Source of the DNA: GH45 sp046704385
GTDB taxonomy: Bacteria; Bacteroidota; Bacteroidia; Bacteroidales; SZUA-534
Length of the DNA stretch: 64,000 nt
Direction: 5' to 3'
Assembly: GCA_046704385.1 (NCBI GenBank)
Contig: JBJKSB010000029.1
Span: forward strand, 1-64,000
The notes under the pieces were generated by a model. The model saw only the letters and a program-made list of their open reading frames with translations, made no database searches and had not been told where the DNA came from. Positions 15,775 through 25,186 of this stretch are shown in pieces (the stretch's first letter is position 1; each line of letters begins with the position of its first letter). A program made the translations under genes and the position numbers.

Positions 15775-16875
15775 ATGAGTGAAAAGGACAAAACCCTGTA
15801 TCAGGAAATTCGTGAAAAAGGCTATTCACGCCGTGAATTCTTAAAATTCTGTGGTATGATGGGAGCTATGCTAGGCCTACAGGCATCAGGTGTGGCTCAA
15901 ATCGTCAAAGCCATGGAAACCAAGAAACGAATTCCGATCCTCTGGATGCACTTCCAGGAATGCACTTGCTGCAGTGAATCGTTTATCCGGTCGTCGCACC
16001 CGATTGTGGCCGACATCGTTCTGGATAAAATTTCACTGGATTATACTGAAACATTAATGGCAGCAGCCGGCCATCAGGCTGAAAAATCGCTTCATGATAC
16101 TATGACCGAGCATTTTGGTAAATATATTTTAATGGTTGAAGGATCGATTCCAACCAAAAATGAAGCGTATTGTACTATTGGTGGACGAAGTGCTCTTGAC
16201 ATTTTACATGAAGTAGCCGAAGGTGCAGCAGCCGTTGTAGCCTGGGGTAACTGTGCATCAGCAGGCTGTGTTCAGGCAGCAAATCCAAATCCGACCGGTG
16301 CAAAACCTGTACACGAAGTAATTCATGGTAAACCCATTATCAATGTTCAGGGTTGCCCGCCAATCGCCGAAGTTATGGCCGGTGTGATAGTTCACTACCT
16401 GACTTTCGAAACCATACCGCATCTTGATAAATTTGGCCGTCCGTCAGAATTTTACTCACGCCGGGTACATGATACCTGCTATCGTCGTCCCAACTATGAT
16501 GCCGGATTGTTTGTGGAATCATTCGATGATGAAAACGCTAAAAAAGGCTATTGCCTTTACAAAATGGGTTGTCGCGGACCTAATACTTACAATTCATGCG
16601 GCGTAATTAAGTGGAACAATGGAGTAAGTTATCCAATTCAATCGGGTCACCCATGTATTGGATGTTCTGAAGCCAATTTCTGGGATAACGGCCCATTCTA
16701 CAAACACTTACAAAGCTTCCCGGGCTTCGGTGTTGAAAAAACTGCCGATAAGATTGGTGTTATTGTTGGTGTGGCAGCTGGCGTAGGAATGGCAGCACAT
16801 GCCATTTCAACCAATATATTGAAGCGACGCGAAATTGCCGTAGGTAAAGCTGAACTTGAAAATAAGGAATCGTAG
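15775..16875 (+). CDS. hyaA: [NiFe]-hydrogenase small subunit, oxygen-tolerant type
   Basis: A 366-residue Fe-S subunit with a Tat signal (SRREFLKFCGMMGAMLGL, residues 18-35) for folded export and a C-terminal hydrophobic anchor (about 330-352). The proximal-cluster ligands are ECTCCSES (C63, C65, C66), WGNCASAGC (C160, C165) and VQGCPP (C194). C65 and C165 match the two extra cysteines (19 and 120 of E. coli Hyd-1) that build the [4Fe-3S] cluster of oxygen-tolerant enzymes; standard enzymes have Gly there. Medial and distal cluster regions are also visible (HDTCYRRP, YKMGCRGPNTYNSCG, HPCIGCSEANFWD). It passes electrons from the NiFe site to the cytochrome b subunit at the periplasmic face of the membrane. 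Symbol by analogy with E. coli Hyd-1. Confidence 0.96.
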   Translation: MSEKDKTLYQEIREKGYSRREFLKFCGMMGAMLGLQASGVAQIVKAMETKKRIPILWMHFQECTCCSESFIRSSHPIVADIVLDKISLDYTETLMAAAGHQAEKSLHDTMTEHFGKYILMVEGSIPTKNEAYCTIGGRSALDILHEVAEGAAAVVAWGNCASAGCVQAANPNPTGAKPVHEVIHGKPIINVQGCPPIAEVMAGVIVHYLTFETIPHLDKFGRPSEFYSRRVHDTCYRRPNYDAGLFVESFDDENAKKGYCLYKMGCRGPNTYNSCGVIKWNNGVSYPIQSGHPCIGCSEANFWDNGPFYKHLQSFPGFGVEKTADKIGVIVGVAAGVGMAAHAISTNILKRREIAVGKAELENKES

Positions 16876-16879
16876 TCAG

Positions 16880-16975
16880 TCTACAGTAAGCAGTTAACAG
16901 TAGGCAGTCGATTAAAGCAAATAACTGACGACTGAGAACTGAGGACTGAAAGCTGGAGACTGAATAAATTAAACA
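16880..16975. repeat. Degenerate CAGT/ACTGA short repeats between hydrogenase subunit genes
   Basis: The 129-bp gap between the small- and large-subunit genes is filled with loosely repeated 5-8-bp words (AACAGT, GGCAGT, then GACTGA, AACTGA, GGACTGA, GAGACTGA). It resembles slippage-derived filler. A similar tract (GACTTTAGACTTTTGATACC, then ACCAGACAC) lies at 283-320. No hairpin or promoter stands out. Confidence 0.65.
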
Positions 16976-17004
16976 GACTTAGATATTAAAATAAAAATAC
17001 AATT

Positions 17005-18720
17005 ATGAGTAATAGAATTGTAGTAGACCCTGTAACAAGAATTGAAGGTCACCTCAGAGTTGAGGCCGAGATAAAAGACGGTAAAATTGTGGATGCCTTT
17101 AGTTCGGGCACCATGGTCCGTGGGATGGAAATTATCCTTAAAGGACGCGACCCTCGTGATGCCTGGGCTTTTACCGAACGTGTCTGTGGTGTTTGTACCA
17201 CTGTTCATGCACTGGCATCGGTTAGAACCGTAGAAAATGCATTGGGAATAGTTATTCCTCCAAATGCCGAACTTATCAGGAACCTGATGTTCTGCGCTCA
17301 ATATATGCAGGACCATGTGGTTCACTTCTATCACCTGCATGCCCTTGACTGGGTAGATGTAGTTTCAGCCCTTTCTGCCGATCCGGTGGAAACCTCAAGA
17401 ATTGCTCAAAGCATTTCGAATTACCCAAAAAGTTCACCAGGCTATTTTTCTGATCTGAAAAAACGCTTATCAAAATTTGTTGAAAGCGGTCAATTAGGAA
17501 TTTTTGCCAACGGATACTGGGGCCATAAAGCTTATAAATTGCCAGCCGAGGTTAACCTCATTGGAGTGGCTCACTATTTAGAGGCACTGGAATGGCAAAA
17601 AGAAATAGTTAAAATTCATACCATTTTTGGCGGGAAAAACCCACACCCAAATTACCTGGTTGGTGGTGTTCCCTGCTCCATTAATATAAATGAAAACAAT
17701 GCCATAAACAGCGAACGCCTGGCTTATGTGGGCGAACTGTTAAAAGGTGCTATTGAATTTATTGAGCAGGTTTATATACCTGATTTAATGGCAATTGCAC
17801 CATTCTATCTCGATTGGGGTGGAATTGGTGGTGGTTTGACCAATTACCTGGCTTACGGTGACTTACCAACCAACGGATATGCTGATGTGGCCAACTTTAA
17901 ATTCCCACGTGGAATTGTAATGGGCCGTGATTTAAGCAAGGTAGTACCTGTTGATGCCACCGATCCTCAACAAATCCAGGAATGTATTGCCCACTCCTAC
18001 TATACTTACGATGGTGATTCTAATCCAAAACACCCGTGGGAAGGACAAACAAACCTGAATTATACAGGCCCTAAACCTCCATACGACTTCCTGAATACCG
18101 ATCAACAATACAGCTGGCTTAAAACTCCACGCTGGAAAGGAAACGCCATGGAAGTTGGTCCATTATCACGTATGTTAGTTGGATATGCTTCGGGACGCGA
18201 TGAGTTTAAAGAAGTGGTTAATTGGGCACTTAAAACGCTTAATGTTCCGGTTGAAGCTTTATTCTCGACACTTGGACGTACAGCTGCCCGAGGATTGGAA
18301 ACCAAGCTGGTTGCCGGATGGTCAATGGAATTCTTCAACAGCTTATTGGCTAACATTAAGAATGGTGACGACCGTACTTTTACTAAAGATTTATGGCTTC
18401 CCGAAAGCTGGCCTACTACTGCAAAAGGTGTAGGTATGACAGAAGCTCCTCGTGGTGCATTGGCTCACTGGATTGTTATCAAGGATAAATTAATTGACAA
18501 TTATCAACTGATAGTTCCAAGTACCTGGAATGCCTCACCACGAGATGGTAAAGGACAACGTTCAGCTTACGAGGAATCGTTGATTGGTACTCCAATTGCA
18601 GATCCCGAGAATCCACTTGAAATATTAAGGACAATACATTCATTTGATCCATGTATTGCCTGTGCGGTTCATCTTTACGATGAAAAAGGTTCTTATGTAC
18701 ATCAAATCCAAACCTTTTAA
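17005..18720 (+). CDS. hyaB: [NiFe]-hydrogenase large (catalytic) subunit
   Basis: A 571-residue catalytic subunit that splits H2. The N-terminal NiFe ligand motif is ERVCGVCTTVHAL (C61, C64). The C-terminal motif is DPCIACAVH (C550, C553, H556), followed by a 15-residue tail (LYDEKGSYVHQIQTF) that the maturation protease should remove after His556. Other group 1 blocks are RIEGHLRVE at the N-terminus and PRGALAHWI near residue 480. It lacks a signal peptide, as expected, and would be co-exported with the Tat-bearing small subunit. It lies between the small-subunit and cytochrome genes, with 2 bp to the latter. Confidence 0.97.
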   Translation: MSNRIVVDPVTRIEGHLRVEAEIKDGKIVDAFSSGTMVRGMEIILKGRDPRDAWAFTERVCGVCTTVHALASVRTVENALGIVIPPNAELIRNLMFCAQYMQDHVVHFYHLHALDWVDVVSALSADPVETSRIAQSISNYPKSSPGYFSDLKKRLSKFVESGQLGIFANGYWGHKAYKLPAEVNLIGVAHYLEALEWQKEIVKIHTIFGGKNPHPNYLVGGVPCSININENNAINSERLAYVGELLKGAIEFIEQVYIPDLMAIAPFYLDWGGIGGGLTNYLAYGDLPTNGYADVANFKFPRGIVMGRDLSKVVPVDATDPQQIQECIAHSYYTYDGDSNPKHPWEGQTNLNYTGPKPPYDFLNTDQQYSWLKTPRWKGNAMEVGPLSRMLVGYASGRDEFKEVVNWALKTLNVPVEALFSTLGRTAARGLETKLVAGWSMEFFNSLLANIKNGDDRTFTKDLWLPESWPTTAKGVGMTEAPRGALAHWIVIKDKLIDNYQLIVPSTWNASPRDGKGQRSAYEESLIGTPIADPENPLEILRTIHSFDPCIACAVHLYDEKGSYVHQIQTF

Positions 18721-18722
18721 TT

Positions 18723-19439
18723 ATGGCAAAATATAAACATACGGCACGGAAAACGAACCTGAAAGAAGTATATGTTTGGGAATTCCCGGTACGGATGTAT
18801 CACTGGATTAATGTCTTGGCTATTGTAGCCTTATGCATTACCGGATACCTGATTGGAAATCCGGTTGGGGACCCCAATGCCGCTGAAGCCTCATTTAGTT
18901 TCTTATTCGGTACCATCAGGTTTATCCATTTTGTGGCCGCTTTTGTATTCTTCTTTAATTTTATATTCCGCTTGTACTGGGGCTTTGTTGGTAATAAATA
19001 TGCCCGTTGGTATAATTTTATACCTTATAAAAAAGAGCAGTGGAAACAAATTGGAGAGGTACTGAAGGTTGATATTTTACAACTGGTTCACAAAAAAATT
19101 AAGGATATAGGACACAATTCACTGGCAGCCACAACCTATTTTATAACCTTTATTGCTTTTGTTTTGCAAAGTCTTACAGGTTTTGGTATGTATTCTGCTA
19201 TGAGCGATTCCTGGTTCCCCAAACTGTTCACCTGGATGTTACCTTTGACCGGTGGCGATTTAGGGGCACGTAATTTACATCACATTCTTATGTGGGTATT
19301 TATTCTATTTGCTATGATTCACATTTACCTGGTATTTTACCACGATTATATTGAACGTCGGGGTGTAACATCAAGTATGATAGGCGGTTGGAAGTTTATT
19401 GAGGAAAAAGTGTGGGAAGAAGAACAGGCAAAAAGCTAA
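18723..19439 (+). CDS. hyaC: Hydrogenase b-type cytochrome subunit
   Basis: A 238-residue membrane protein with four hydrophobic segments. It is the diheme cytochrome b that anchors the hydrogenase and passes electrons to quinone. Candidate heme His residues lie in VRMYHWINVLAI, FIHFVAAFVFFFN, NLHHILMWVF and MIHIYLVFYHDYIE, as in HyaC/HupC proteins. Its start follows the large-subunit stop by 2 bp, so the two are translationally linked. A strong terminator follows about 25 bp after the stop, closing the operon. No further accessory gene such as hupE or an electron-transfer ferredoxin gene follows. Confidence 0.95.
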   Translation: MAKYKHTARKTNLKEVYVWEFPVRMYHWINVLAIVALCITGYLIGNPVGDPNAAEASFSFLFGTIRFIHFVAAFVFFFNFIFRLYWGFVGNKYARWYNFIPYKKEQWKQIGEVLKVDILQLVHKKIKDIGHNSLAATTYFITFIAFVLQSLTGFGMYSAMSDSWFPKLFTWMLPLTGGDLGARNLHHILMWVFILFAMIHIYLVFYHDYIERRGVTSSMIGGWKFIEEKVWEEEQAKS

Positions 19440-19463
19440 ACCATTTTAAATAATTGTTTAAAT

Positions 19464-19496
19464 AACCTGCATTAGTTTTAGTGCAGGTTTTTTTTA
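19464..19496 (+). terminator. Rho-independent terminator of the hydrogenase operon
   Basis: AACCTGCA (19464-19471) pairs with TGCAGGTT (19482-19489) around a 10-nt loop, followed directly by a T-run. It is 25 bp after the cytochrome b stop codon. Confidence 0.9.
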
Positions 19497-19672
19497 ATAA
19501 TATCTTGAAAATAATAAACAATACGAATTATAAATATATAGTTTTATTTTATTCAGGTACTTTCATATTACCCTCCCTGTTTTTGTTAAAGTTTAATTTT
19601 ATGCTCCAATCTTAACTTTCGTCAGTTTCCAGTTTTTCATATCTTTAACACAAAATAAAATACATTAAATTC

Positions 19673-20617
19673 ATGCAAATTAAAAAAGCCGTAATTACAG
19701 CTGCAGCAAGGGGTAGCCGACTATTTCCAATGGCCGATACAGTACAAAAAGCCATGTTACCGATTATTGATGGCGACGGAATTCAAAAAAATGTAATACA
19801 GGTAATAGCTGAAGAAGCTATAAATTGTGGAATTGAAGATATCTGCATCATCTGTGCCCCGGGTGATGAGGAGCGATATCAAACAAACTTTGAGCGACTG
19901 CAAAAAAATCTTTCAGAGGCTTTTCAAAACCAGGAATGGGCTAAAAAAGAATCTGCAAATCTCAAATCGCTGATGAGTAAATTGCATTTTAAAGTTCAGG
20001 AAGAACCCAATGGATACGGGCATGCCATTTTAATGGCAAAAGATTTCATTAAAAACGATAATTTCCTGCTACTTCATGGTGATTACCTATACACTTCCAA
20101 TGATACCAAAAGTTGCATGCAACAGGTTATTGATGAAGCAGTTAAAAACAACTGCTCTGTTTCTTCTGTAAATATGCTTAGCGAACATCTGATAAGTAAT
20201 TATGGCACCATTAAAGGCAAACACCTGCTTAACCAACCTGGTATTTATGATATCGAAAAGATTTTAGAAAAACCATCGCTGAGTTTGGCAGAACTTGAGT
20301 TGCAAACGCAAGGAATTCGTCTTGGACACTACCTGTGTTTTTTTGGGATTCATGTATTCACCCCCAATGTGATGGAATACCTTTATGAGGAAAGTCAAAA
20401 TATGGATTTCGGTAAGACCAAACTGATGTTCACTCCCACACTTGAAAAATTGGTAAATAAGAATAATTACCTGGCCCTCGAAGTAAAAGGTCATCGCTAC
20501 GACCTAAGTCGTCCTTACGGATTGTTTGAAGCGCAACTGGCTTTGGTTATGAAAGGCAATGATAAAGATTATGTACTAAGCAAACTTGTAAGCCTTATGG
20601 CAGAAGCTGCCAAATAA
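19673..20617 (+). CDS. Sugar-1-phosphate nucleotidyltransferase (GalU-like)
   Basis: A 314-residue protein of the GalU/RmlA-type nucleotidyltransferase fold, which makes NDP-sugars from sugar-1-phosphates. The signature near residues 5-26 is AAARGSRLFPMADTVQKAMLPI, in place of the more usual GxGTRxxPxTxxxPKxxxP; the variant residues (GSR, QK) mark it as a divergent member. Later blocks are EEPNGYGHAILMAKDF, FLLLHGDYLY and HRYDLSRPYGLFEAQLAL, the last like the GDWxDIGTP-type ending of GalU. It is 49 bp upstream of a second, much larger nucleotidyltransferase gene on the same strand, so both may serve one sugar pathway. Substrate is unproven; UTP:glucose-1-phosphate is the default guess. Confidence 0.85.
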   Translation: MQIKKAVITAAARGSRLFPMADTVQKAMLPIIDGDGIQKNVIQVIAEEAINCGIEDICIICAPGDEERYQTNFERLQKNLSEAFQNQEWAKKESANLKSLMSKLHFKVQEEPNGYGHAILMAKDFIKNDNFLLLHGDYLYTSNDTKSCMQQVIDEAVKNNCSVSSVNMLSEHLISNYGTIKGKHLLNQPGIYDIEKILEKPSLSLAELELQTQGIRLGHYLCFFGIHVFTPNVMEYLYEESQNMDFGKTKLMFTPTLEKLVNKNNYLALEVKGHRYDLSRPYGLFEAQLALVMKGNDKDYVLSKLVSLMAEAAK

Positions 20618-20666
20618 ATCATCATAATCAAAAAACTATTTAAAAATCAACTTTGGTAAGTAACTC

Positions 20667-23600
20667 ATGAATCAGTTAATTGAAACTATTATATCTAATC
20701 AGTCTGAAATCCGCGACAGGTCGTTTCAATCGTTGATTAAAGACCTTGATGATAATCTTTTACTGACATGGCTCGAAGAATTGGAACATTTCCGTTTAGA
20801 AGAAGAAAACCTGTATTTTAAAGTCCGGTCGTGCATGTTTTTATATGCCGGATATAATCATATGGTTCACCATCCTGCAAATATTGCCGAAACAGGATAT
20901 TTGCCATATTCGGGCTATAACCAGTTAATGGATCGGAATTATGAAGAGTCACTACAAATTTTTCGTTCGGAACTTGAAAAAAATGGTCCAAATGCCACTT
21001 TGTTGAGTGGTATGGCAAAAGCATACCATCTTCTTACCTTTAAAATACTATACAATCAGGTTCGTAAAAGTGTACGTTCAAGTATCGGTAACCAATGGTT
21101 ATTCAGGGGCGGCCACCGCGATGACCATCCTGTCAGGATTGTAACAGCCTTATTGAATAAACCGGAAAATGATGTCTTTTATCCCATTTTAAACGAAACT
21201 ACACCCGTACGTCTTGACTTATCGCATAGTGGATGGTCAGACATTTTTTTCCTGGGAATGGATTACCCGGAAGGTGCCAATGTTATCAATGTTTCTGTCG
21301 ATCTGGGCGTTTATGGACGCGATAAAAACATTGTGCCTCCTATCCAGACTTATTTAAGGGTAATTCCTGAGCCTTTACTTAGGTTAACCAGTATCGATCT
21401 GGGCACAGCCAAAGACATTACTGATTTAACCGATTTGTTCAACTTTGGAAACGATTATCTAAGTTTGGTAAAAGCCGGAATCATCGCTTCAGGGTTAATA
21501 TCCCCCTCGTTTGAAGGTACAAATCAAAAATTGTCTGATATTTTGTCGACTATTGTGGGAAAAAACATGGGGATTGAATTGGTGACCCATGTGAACGATA
21601 TTCCAAAAGGTTCACGACTTGCCGTGTCGACCAATTTACTGGCATCCATTGTCAGTTGCATTATGCGGGCTACCGGGCAAACCCAAAACCTTGAAGGTGA
21701 TTTGAACGAAAACGAGCGCCGACTGGTAGCTTCACGTGCCATACTGGGCGAATGGCTGGGCGGTTCTGGCGGAGGTTGGCAGGATTCTGGAGGAGTTTGG
21801 CCAGGCATTAAATGGATAAAAGGTGAACTGGCAAAACCCGGTGACCCGGAATACCAAATTTCAAAAGGTTGCCTGTTACCACGACACCAGCTAATGACCG
21901 AAATAGATGTAGAAAACCACCTTTATGAAAACCTTTCAAAATCGTTGGTCGTTTTTCATGGCGGAATGGCTCAAAATGTTGGCCCAATTCTGGAAATGGT
22001 TTCAGAAAGATATTTATTGCGATCGGAAAAAGAATGGGAAGCCCGTAATCTGGGAAACCTTTTGTTTACGCAAATTAAGGAGTCTGTTCAAAAGGGCAAC
22101 ATTAAAGAGTTGGCGAGGTTGATAAATCAGAATTGGGAAGGACCACTTAAATCAATAATTCCATGGGTTTCAAATAAATATACCGAGACTTTGATTGAAA
22201 AGGCAAAGAATCTTTTAAATGATGATTTTTACGGATTCCTGATGTTGGGCGGGATGTCAGGAGGCGGTATGGGTATTTTTGTAAATCCGGAAAGAATGGG
22301 TTTCTTTAAAAAAGAATTCTCAAGTATTTTATTACAAACCAAAAAGGAGTTTGAAACCTCGCTCCCGTTTGCTATGGATCCGGTAATCTATAATTTTTCG
22401 ATCAACAAAAACGGGACTTGGTCAAAAATGAAAAAAGGTAACGAAGCGTTAATGCCATCAAAATATTACGAATTGCATGCTGCCAATATGGTCGAAAATC
22501 AGCTGTCGGATTTTACCGATTTACGACGAGCCGAAATTGATTTTTATGCCACTTCATGCGAAGATTCCGAAAAAACAAAAAAACTACTTATCACCTTAAT
22601 GGGCAGTGTTTTTAAAATATCGGATGTTGCTTTAAAAGGAAATTTATCGGCAGAAGATGAAAAAGTACGCCAGATTAAATTACAAAACGGTTTTGATTTT
22701 CAACAACACGAAGATATCAGGCAAGCCATACAAAAAGGCCAGATAGGATTAGCAAGGAACCGCCTGCCGGAAAACACTACTATTACTGATGTAAATGATC
22801 AATTAATATATAAAACATCAGAAGATAAAAACTACGTTGCCCTGGGAATAAATGCCATTAAGAATCAGGAAATTGGAGTGATAAGCCTGGCTGCCGGAAT
22901 TGGAACCCGCTGGACAAAAGGTGCCGGAGTTATAAAGGCTATAAATCCTTTTGTACGTTTAAATGGAAACCATGTGAATTTTGTAGATATTCACATGGGT
23001 AAAACGCTTAAAATATGTAACGAATACAACGTTAAGCTTCCTCATCTTTTCGCCACGAGTTATCTTACCCATAAAGCTTTGGCTGACTATTTTAAAACCA
23101 AAAAGTTTTTTAATATTCCAGGCCAGATTTATATGAGTGAAGGTAAATCAATGGGACAACGCTTTATACCCATGGCACGCGACCTTACTTTTTTATGGGA
23201 AGAATTAAGTGATGAAATTCTGGATGAACAAAAGCAAAAAGTTAAGGAGGCTTTGCGTAAAACACTGATTGGATGGGCCAAAACTAAAGGTGAAGGCAGC
23301 GATTACCATGACAATCTTGCTGAACAGCGACTAAACCCTCTTGGACACTGGTATGAAGTATCAAACATGATCCGAAATGGCACATTAAAACAAGTAATCC
23401 ATGATTATCCCAATCTTAAAGTCTTGCTGTTGCACAATATTGATACCCTTGGAGCCGGTATTGATCCTGAAATTCTGGGATATCATCTGCATAATAAAAA
23501 TGCGCTTACTTTTGAAGTGATTCCTCGCCTGGTGGACGACCGTGGCGGAGGTTTAGCCAACGTAAACGGAAAAATAAGGCTGCTTGAAGGTCTGGCTCAG

Positions 23601-23993
23601 CCAAGCGAGGAGGATGAGTTCAGGTTGAAATATTATAACTCAATGACAACCTGGATTGATATTGATAACCTACTGGAAGTTTTCGGTTTAAGACGAAACG
23701 ATTTGGCAAAACCACAAGAATTCCTTGACAATGCAGTTCGAAATATGGCAAAAAGAATGCCCACCTACTTAACTATAAAAGATGTAAAATACAGATGGGG
23801 TAATGGCCAGGAAGATATTTATCCGGTAAGCCAGGTGGAAAAACTATGGAGCGATATGTCGGCTGTGAACGAATTAAAAACTGCCTTTGTAGTTGTTCCA
23901 AGGTTAAGAGGCCAGCAATTGAAAGACCCTGATCAACTGGATGAGTGGTATTATAACGGAAGCAAGGATTATATAGAGAAATTGATGGAATGA
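20667..23993 (+). CDS. GHMP-kinase-like / UDPGP-type uridylyltransferase fusion
   Basis: A 1108-residue protein with two recognisable parts. The middle (about residues 220-560) resembles GHMP sugar kinases of the fucokinase type: VSTNLLASIVS, EWLGGSGGGWQDSGGVWPG near residue 361, and MLGGMSGGGMGIFV. The C-terminal third (about 730-1108) is a UDPGP-family pyrophosphorylase: SLAAGIGTRWTKGAGVIKAI, then LLHNIDTLGAGIDPEILGYH, EVIPRLVDDRGGGLANVNGK and LLEGLAQ. The first 200 residues are unassigned. Such large proteins are usually labelled UTP-glucose-1-phosphate uridylyltransferase in Bacteroidetes. The order is opposite to that of Bacteroides FKP, where the pyrophosphorylase comes first. A kinase-plus-uridylyltransferase salvage enzyme for an unknown sugar is plausible; not proven. 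Confidence 0.8.
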   Translation: MNQLIETIISNQSEIRDRSFQSLIKDLDDNLLLTWLEELEHFRLEEENLYFKVRSCMFLYAGYNHMVHHPANIAETGYLPYSGYNQLMDRNYEESLQIFRSELEKNGPNATLLSGMAKAYHLLTFKILYNQVRKSVRSSIGNQWLFRGGHRDDHPVRIVTALLNKPENDVFYPILNETTPVRLDLSHSGWSDIFFLGMDYPEGANVINVSVDLGVYGRDKNIVPPIQTYLRVIPEPLLRLTSIDLGTAKDITDLTDLFNFGNDYLSLVKAGIIASGLISPSFEGTNQKLSDILSTIVGKNMGIELVTHVNDIPKGSRLAVSTNLLASIVSCIMRATGQTQNLEGDLNENERRLVASRAILGEWLGGSGGGWQDSGGVWPGIKWIKGELAKPGDPEYQISKGCLLPRHQLMTEIDVENHLYENLSKSLVVFHGGMAQNVGPILEMVSERYLLRSEKEWEARNLGNLLFTQIKESVQKGNIKELARLINQNWEGPLKSIIPWVSNKYTETLIEKAKNLLNDDFYGFLMLGGMSGGGMGIFVNPERMGFFKKEFSSILLQTKKEFETSLPFAMDPVIYNFSINKNGTWSKMKKGNEALMPSKYYELHAANMVENQLSDFTDLRRAEIDFYATSCEDSEKTKKLLITLMGSVFKISDVALKGNLSAEDEKVRQIKLQNGFDFQQHEDIRQAIQKGQIGLARNRLPENTTITDVNDQLIYKTSEDKNYVALGINAIKNQEIGVISLAAGIGTRWTKGAGVIKAINPFVRLNGNHVNFVDIHMGKTLKICNEYNVKLPHLFATSYLTHKALADYFKTKKFFNIPGQIYMSEGKSMGQRFIPMARDLTFLWEELSDEILDEQKQKVKEALRKTLIGWAKTKGEGSDYHDNLAEQRLNPLGHWYEVSNMIRNGTLKQVIHDYPNLKVLLLHNIDTLGAGIDPEILGYHLHNKNALTFEVIPRLVDDRGGGLANVNGKIRLLEGLAQPSEEDEFRLKYYNSMTTWIDIDNLLEVFGLRRNDLAKPQEFLDNAVRNMAKRMPTYLTIKDVKYRWGNGQEDIYPVSQVEKLWSDMSAVNELKTAFVVVPRLRGQQLKDPDQLDEWYYNGSKDYIEKLME

Positions 23994-24008
23994 TCGGTAT
24001 TTTTTCTA

Positions 24009-24698
24009 CTACCCGCTTCTAGCAATAACCTCCAATTTCTCGTAATTATTAATTACAATGTCTTTACCCGCAAGTTTAAGAATTTTTTCTTTTTCAAACT
24101 CTTTCAGAAACTTAATAGCGCTTTCGGTTGAAATTGAGGCAAAATCAGCAATATCCTGACGGGTCAGGTATTGAAATATTTTCTCGTCCAGAAATTCTTT
24201 GTCTGAAAGATAAAGTAAAGCCGTAGCCAGTTTGCCCCGCATTTGTTTGTACGAAATACTTGATATAACATTCAATAAATGGTTTTCATTCCGGTAATTT
24301 GAGGAGGTAATACGCATAGCAAAATCGTTATTACGGAAAAGAAGTTCTTTAAGCCCCTCTTTATCAATCATACATATTTCAGAATCTTTGATGGCCACTG
24401 ACGAATAGGTATAAACATCTTCACCAAAAACAGATGAAAACGCCAGAAAATCGCCGGGTTTTGCAACACTTATATTTATTTGTTTTTCGTAGCCGGTTTG
24501 CAAATATACCTTAACCAAACCTGAATGAATATAAATAACATAGGGAGCAAACGCACCCTGTTTAAATATGTTTTCTCCTTTTAAATAGGTAAGCTGTTTC
24601 TTTTTATAACTTAAAAATTCCTGTTGCCCGGCGGTTAAATCGTCAAAAATTGAATTATTCAACTCATCACCATTTCCGTTGACTTGTTTCTTTGCCAT
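24009..24698 (-). CDS. Crp/Fnr-family transcription regulator
   Basis: A 229-residue protein. It has an N-terminal cyclic-nucleotide-binding-type beta barrel (LKGENIFKQGAFAPYVIYIHSGLVKVYL, then KPGDFLAFSSVFGEDVYTYSSVAI) and a C-terminal winged helix-turn-helix (YLTRQDIADFASISTESAIKFLKEFEKEKIL). The barrel shows no Fnr-like Cys cluster and no intact cAMP-binding RxS box, so the signal is unknown. It is convergent with the GHMP-kinase/UDPGP fusion gene, with only 15 bp between the two stops. Confidence 0.9.
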   Translation of the reverse strand: MAKKQVNGNGDELNNSIFDDLTAGQQEFLSYKKKQLTYLKGENIFKQGAFAPYVIYIHSGLVKVYLQTGYEKQINISVAKPGDFLAFSSVFGEDVYTYSSVAIKDSEICMIDKEGLKELLFRNNDFAMRITSSNYRNENHLLNVISSISYKQMRGKLATALLYLSDKEFLDEKIFQYLTRQDIADFASISTESAIKFLKEFEKEKILKLAGKDIVINNYEKLEVIARSG

Positions 24699-24719
24699 AT
24701 TTATGTTTCAAATAACCAT

Positions 24720-24755
24720 GCAAAGTTATCATTTGCATGAATTTTAGAAAATAGT
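24720..24755 (-). promoter_or_regulatory. Probable promoter of the Crp/Fnr gene
   Basis: On the minus strand, TAACTTTG (plus-strand 24721-24728) matches the TAnnTTTG -7 element. A TTTTC at the right distance, 18-19 bp upstream, could serve as the -33 element. The start codon at 24698 would follow after a short leader of about 15 nt. Confidence 0.45.
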
Positions 24756-24865
24756 GGGGCCATCAATTTAAATATTATATAAAATTAGGTGAGAAAAACT
24801 GAACCTCGACAGTGCCCAATTGAATTACTATAAAAAAGACTTTACCAATTTGAAACGGCTAACAC

Positions 24866-25010
24866 CCCATTCAGAATGCCCTATAACCCAAACTTATTGG
24901 CCAATTACCTGTCCAGAATATTCATATAATTCAAACTTATTGGCTAATTACACATTCGGAATGACCATATAATGGCCAATTGCACATTCGGAATGCCCTT
25001 ATAAGTTTAT
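24866..25010. repeat. Degenerate tandem repeat, about four units
   Basis: Units of about 32-45 bp share the words ATTCGGAATGCCC, TATAA, CAAACTTATTGG and CCAATTAC with drift between copies. They lie in the gene-free stretch after the Crp/Fnr gene. No coding sense was found. The rest of the gap up to 25187 is also without a recognisable gene. Confidence 0.55.
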
Positions 25011-25186
25011 TAAGAAGTATAAATTCGAGTATGTTCACCCATAAAGTCCTTCCGAAGCAAGTTCGGAACTACCTGTCCCGAACTAGTTTCGGAAGGCTCT
25101 TAAGAGGACACTGTTTCACCTCAGCCAGAGCTAACTTTAAAAAGTCCTCCCTTGAGGGAATTGCCCCGAAGGTCAAATTCGGGGCT

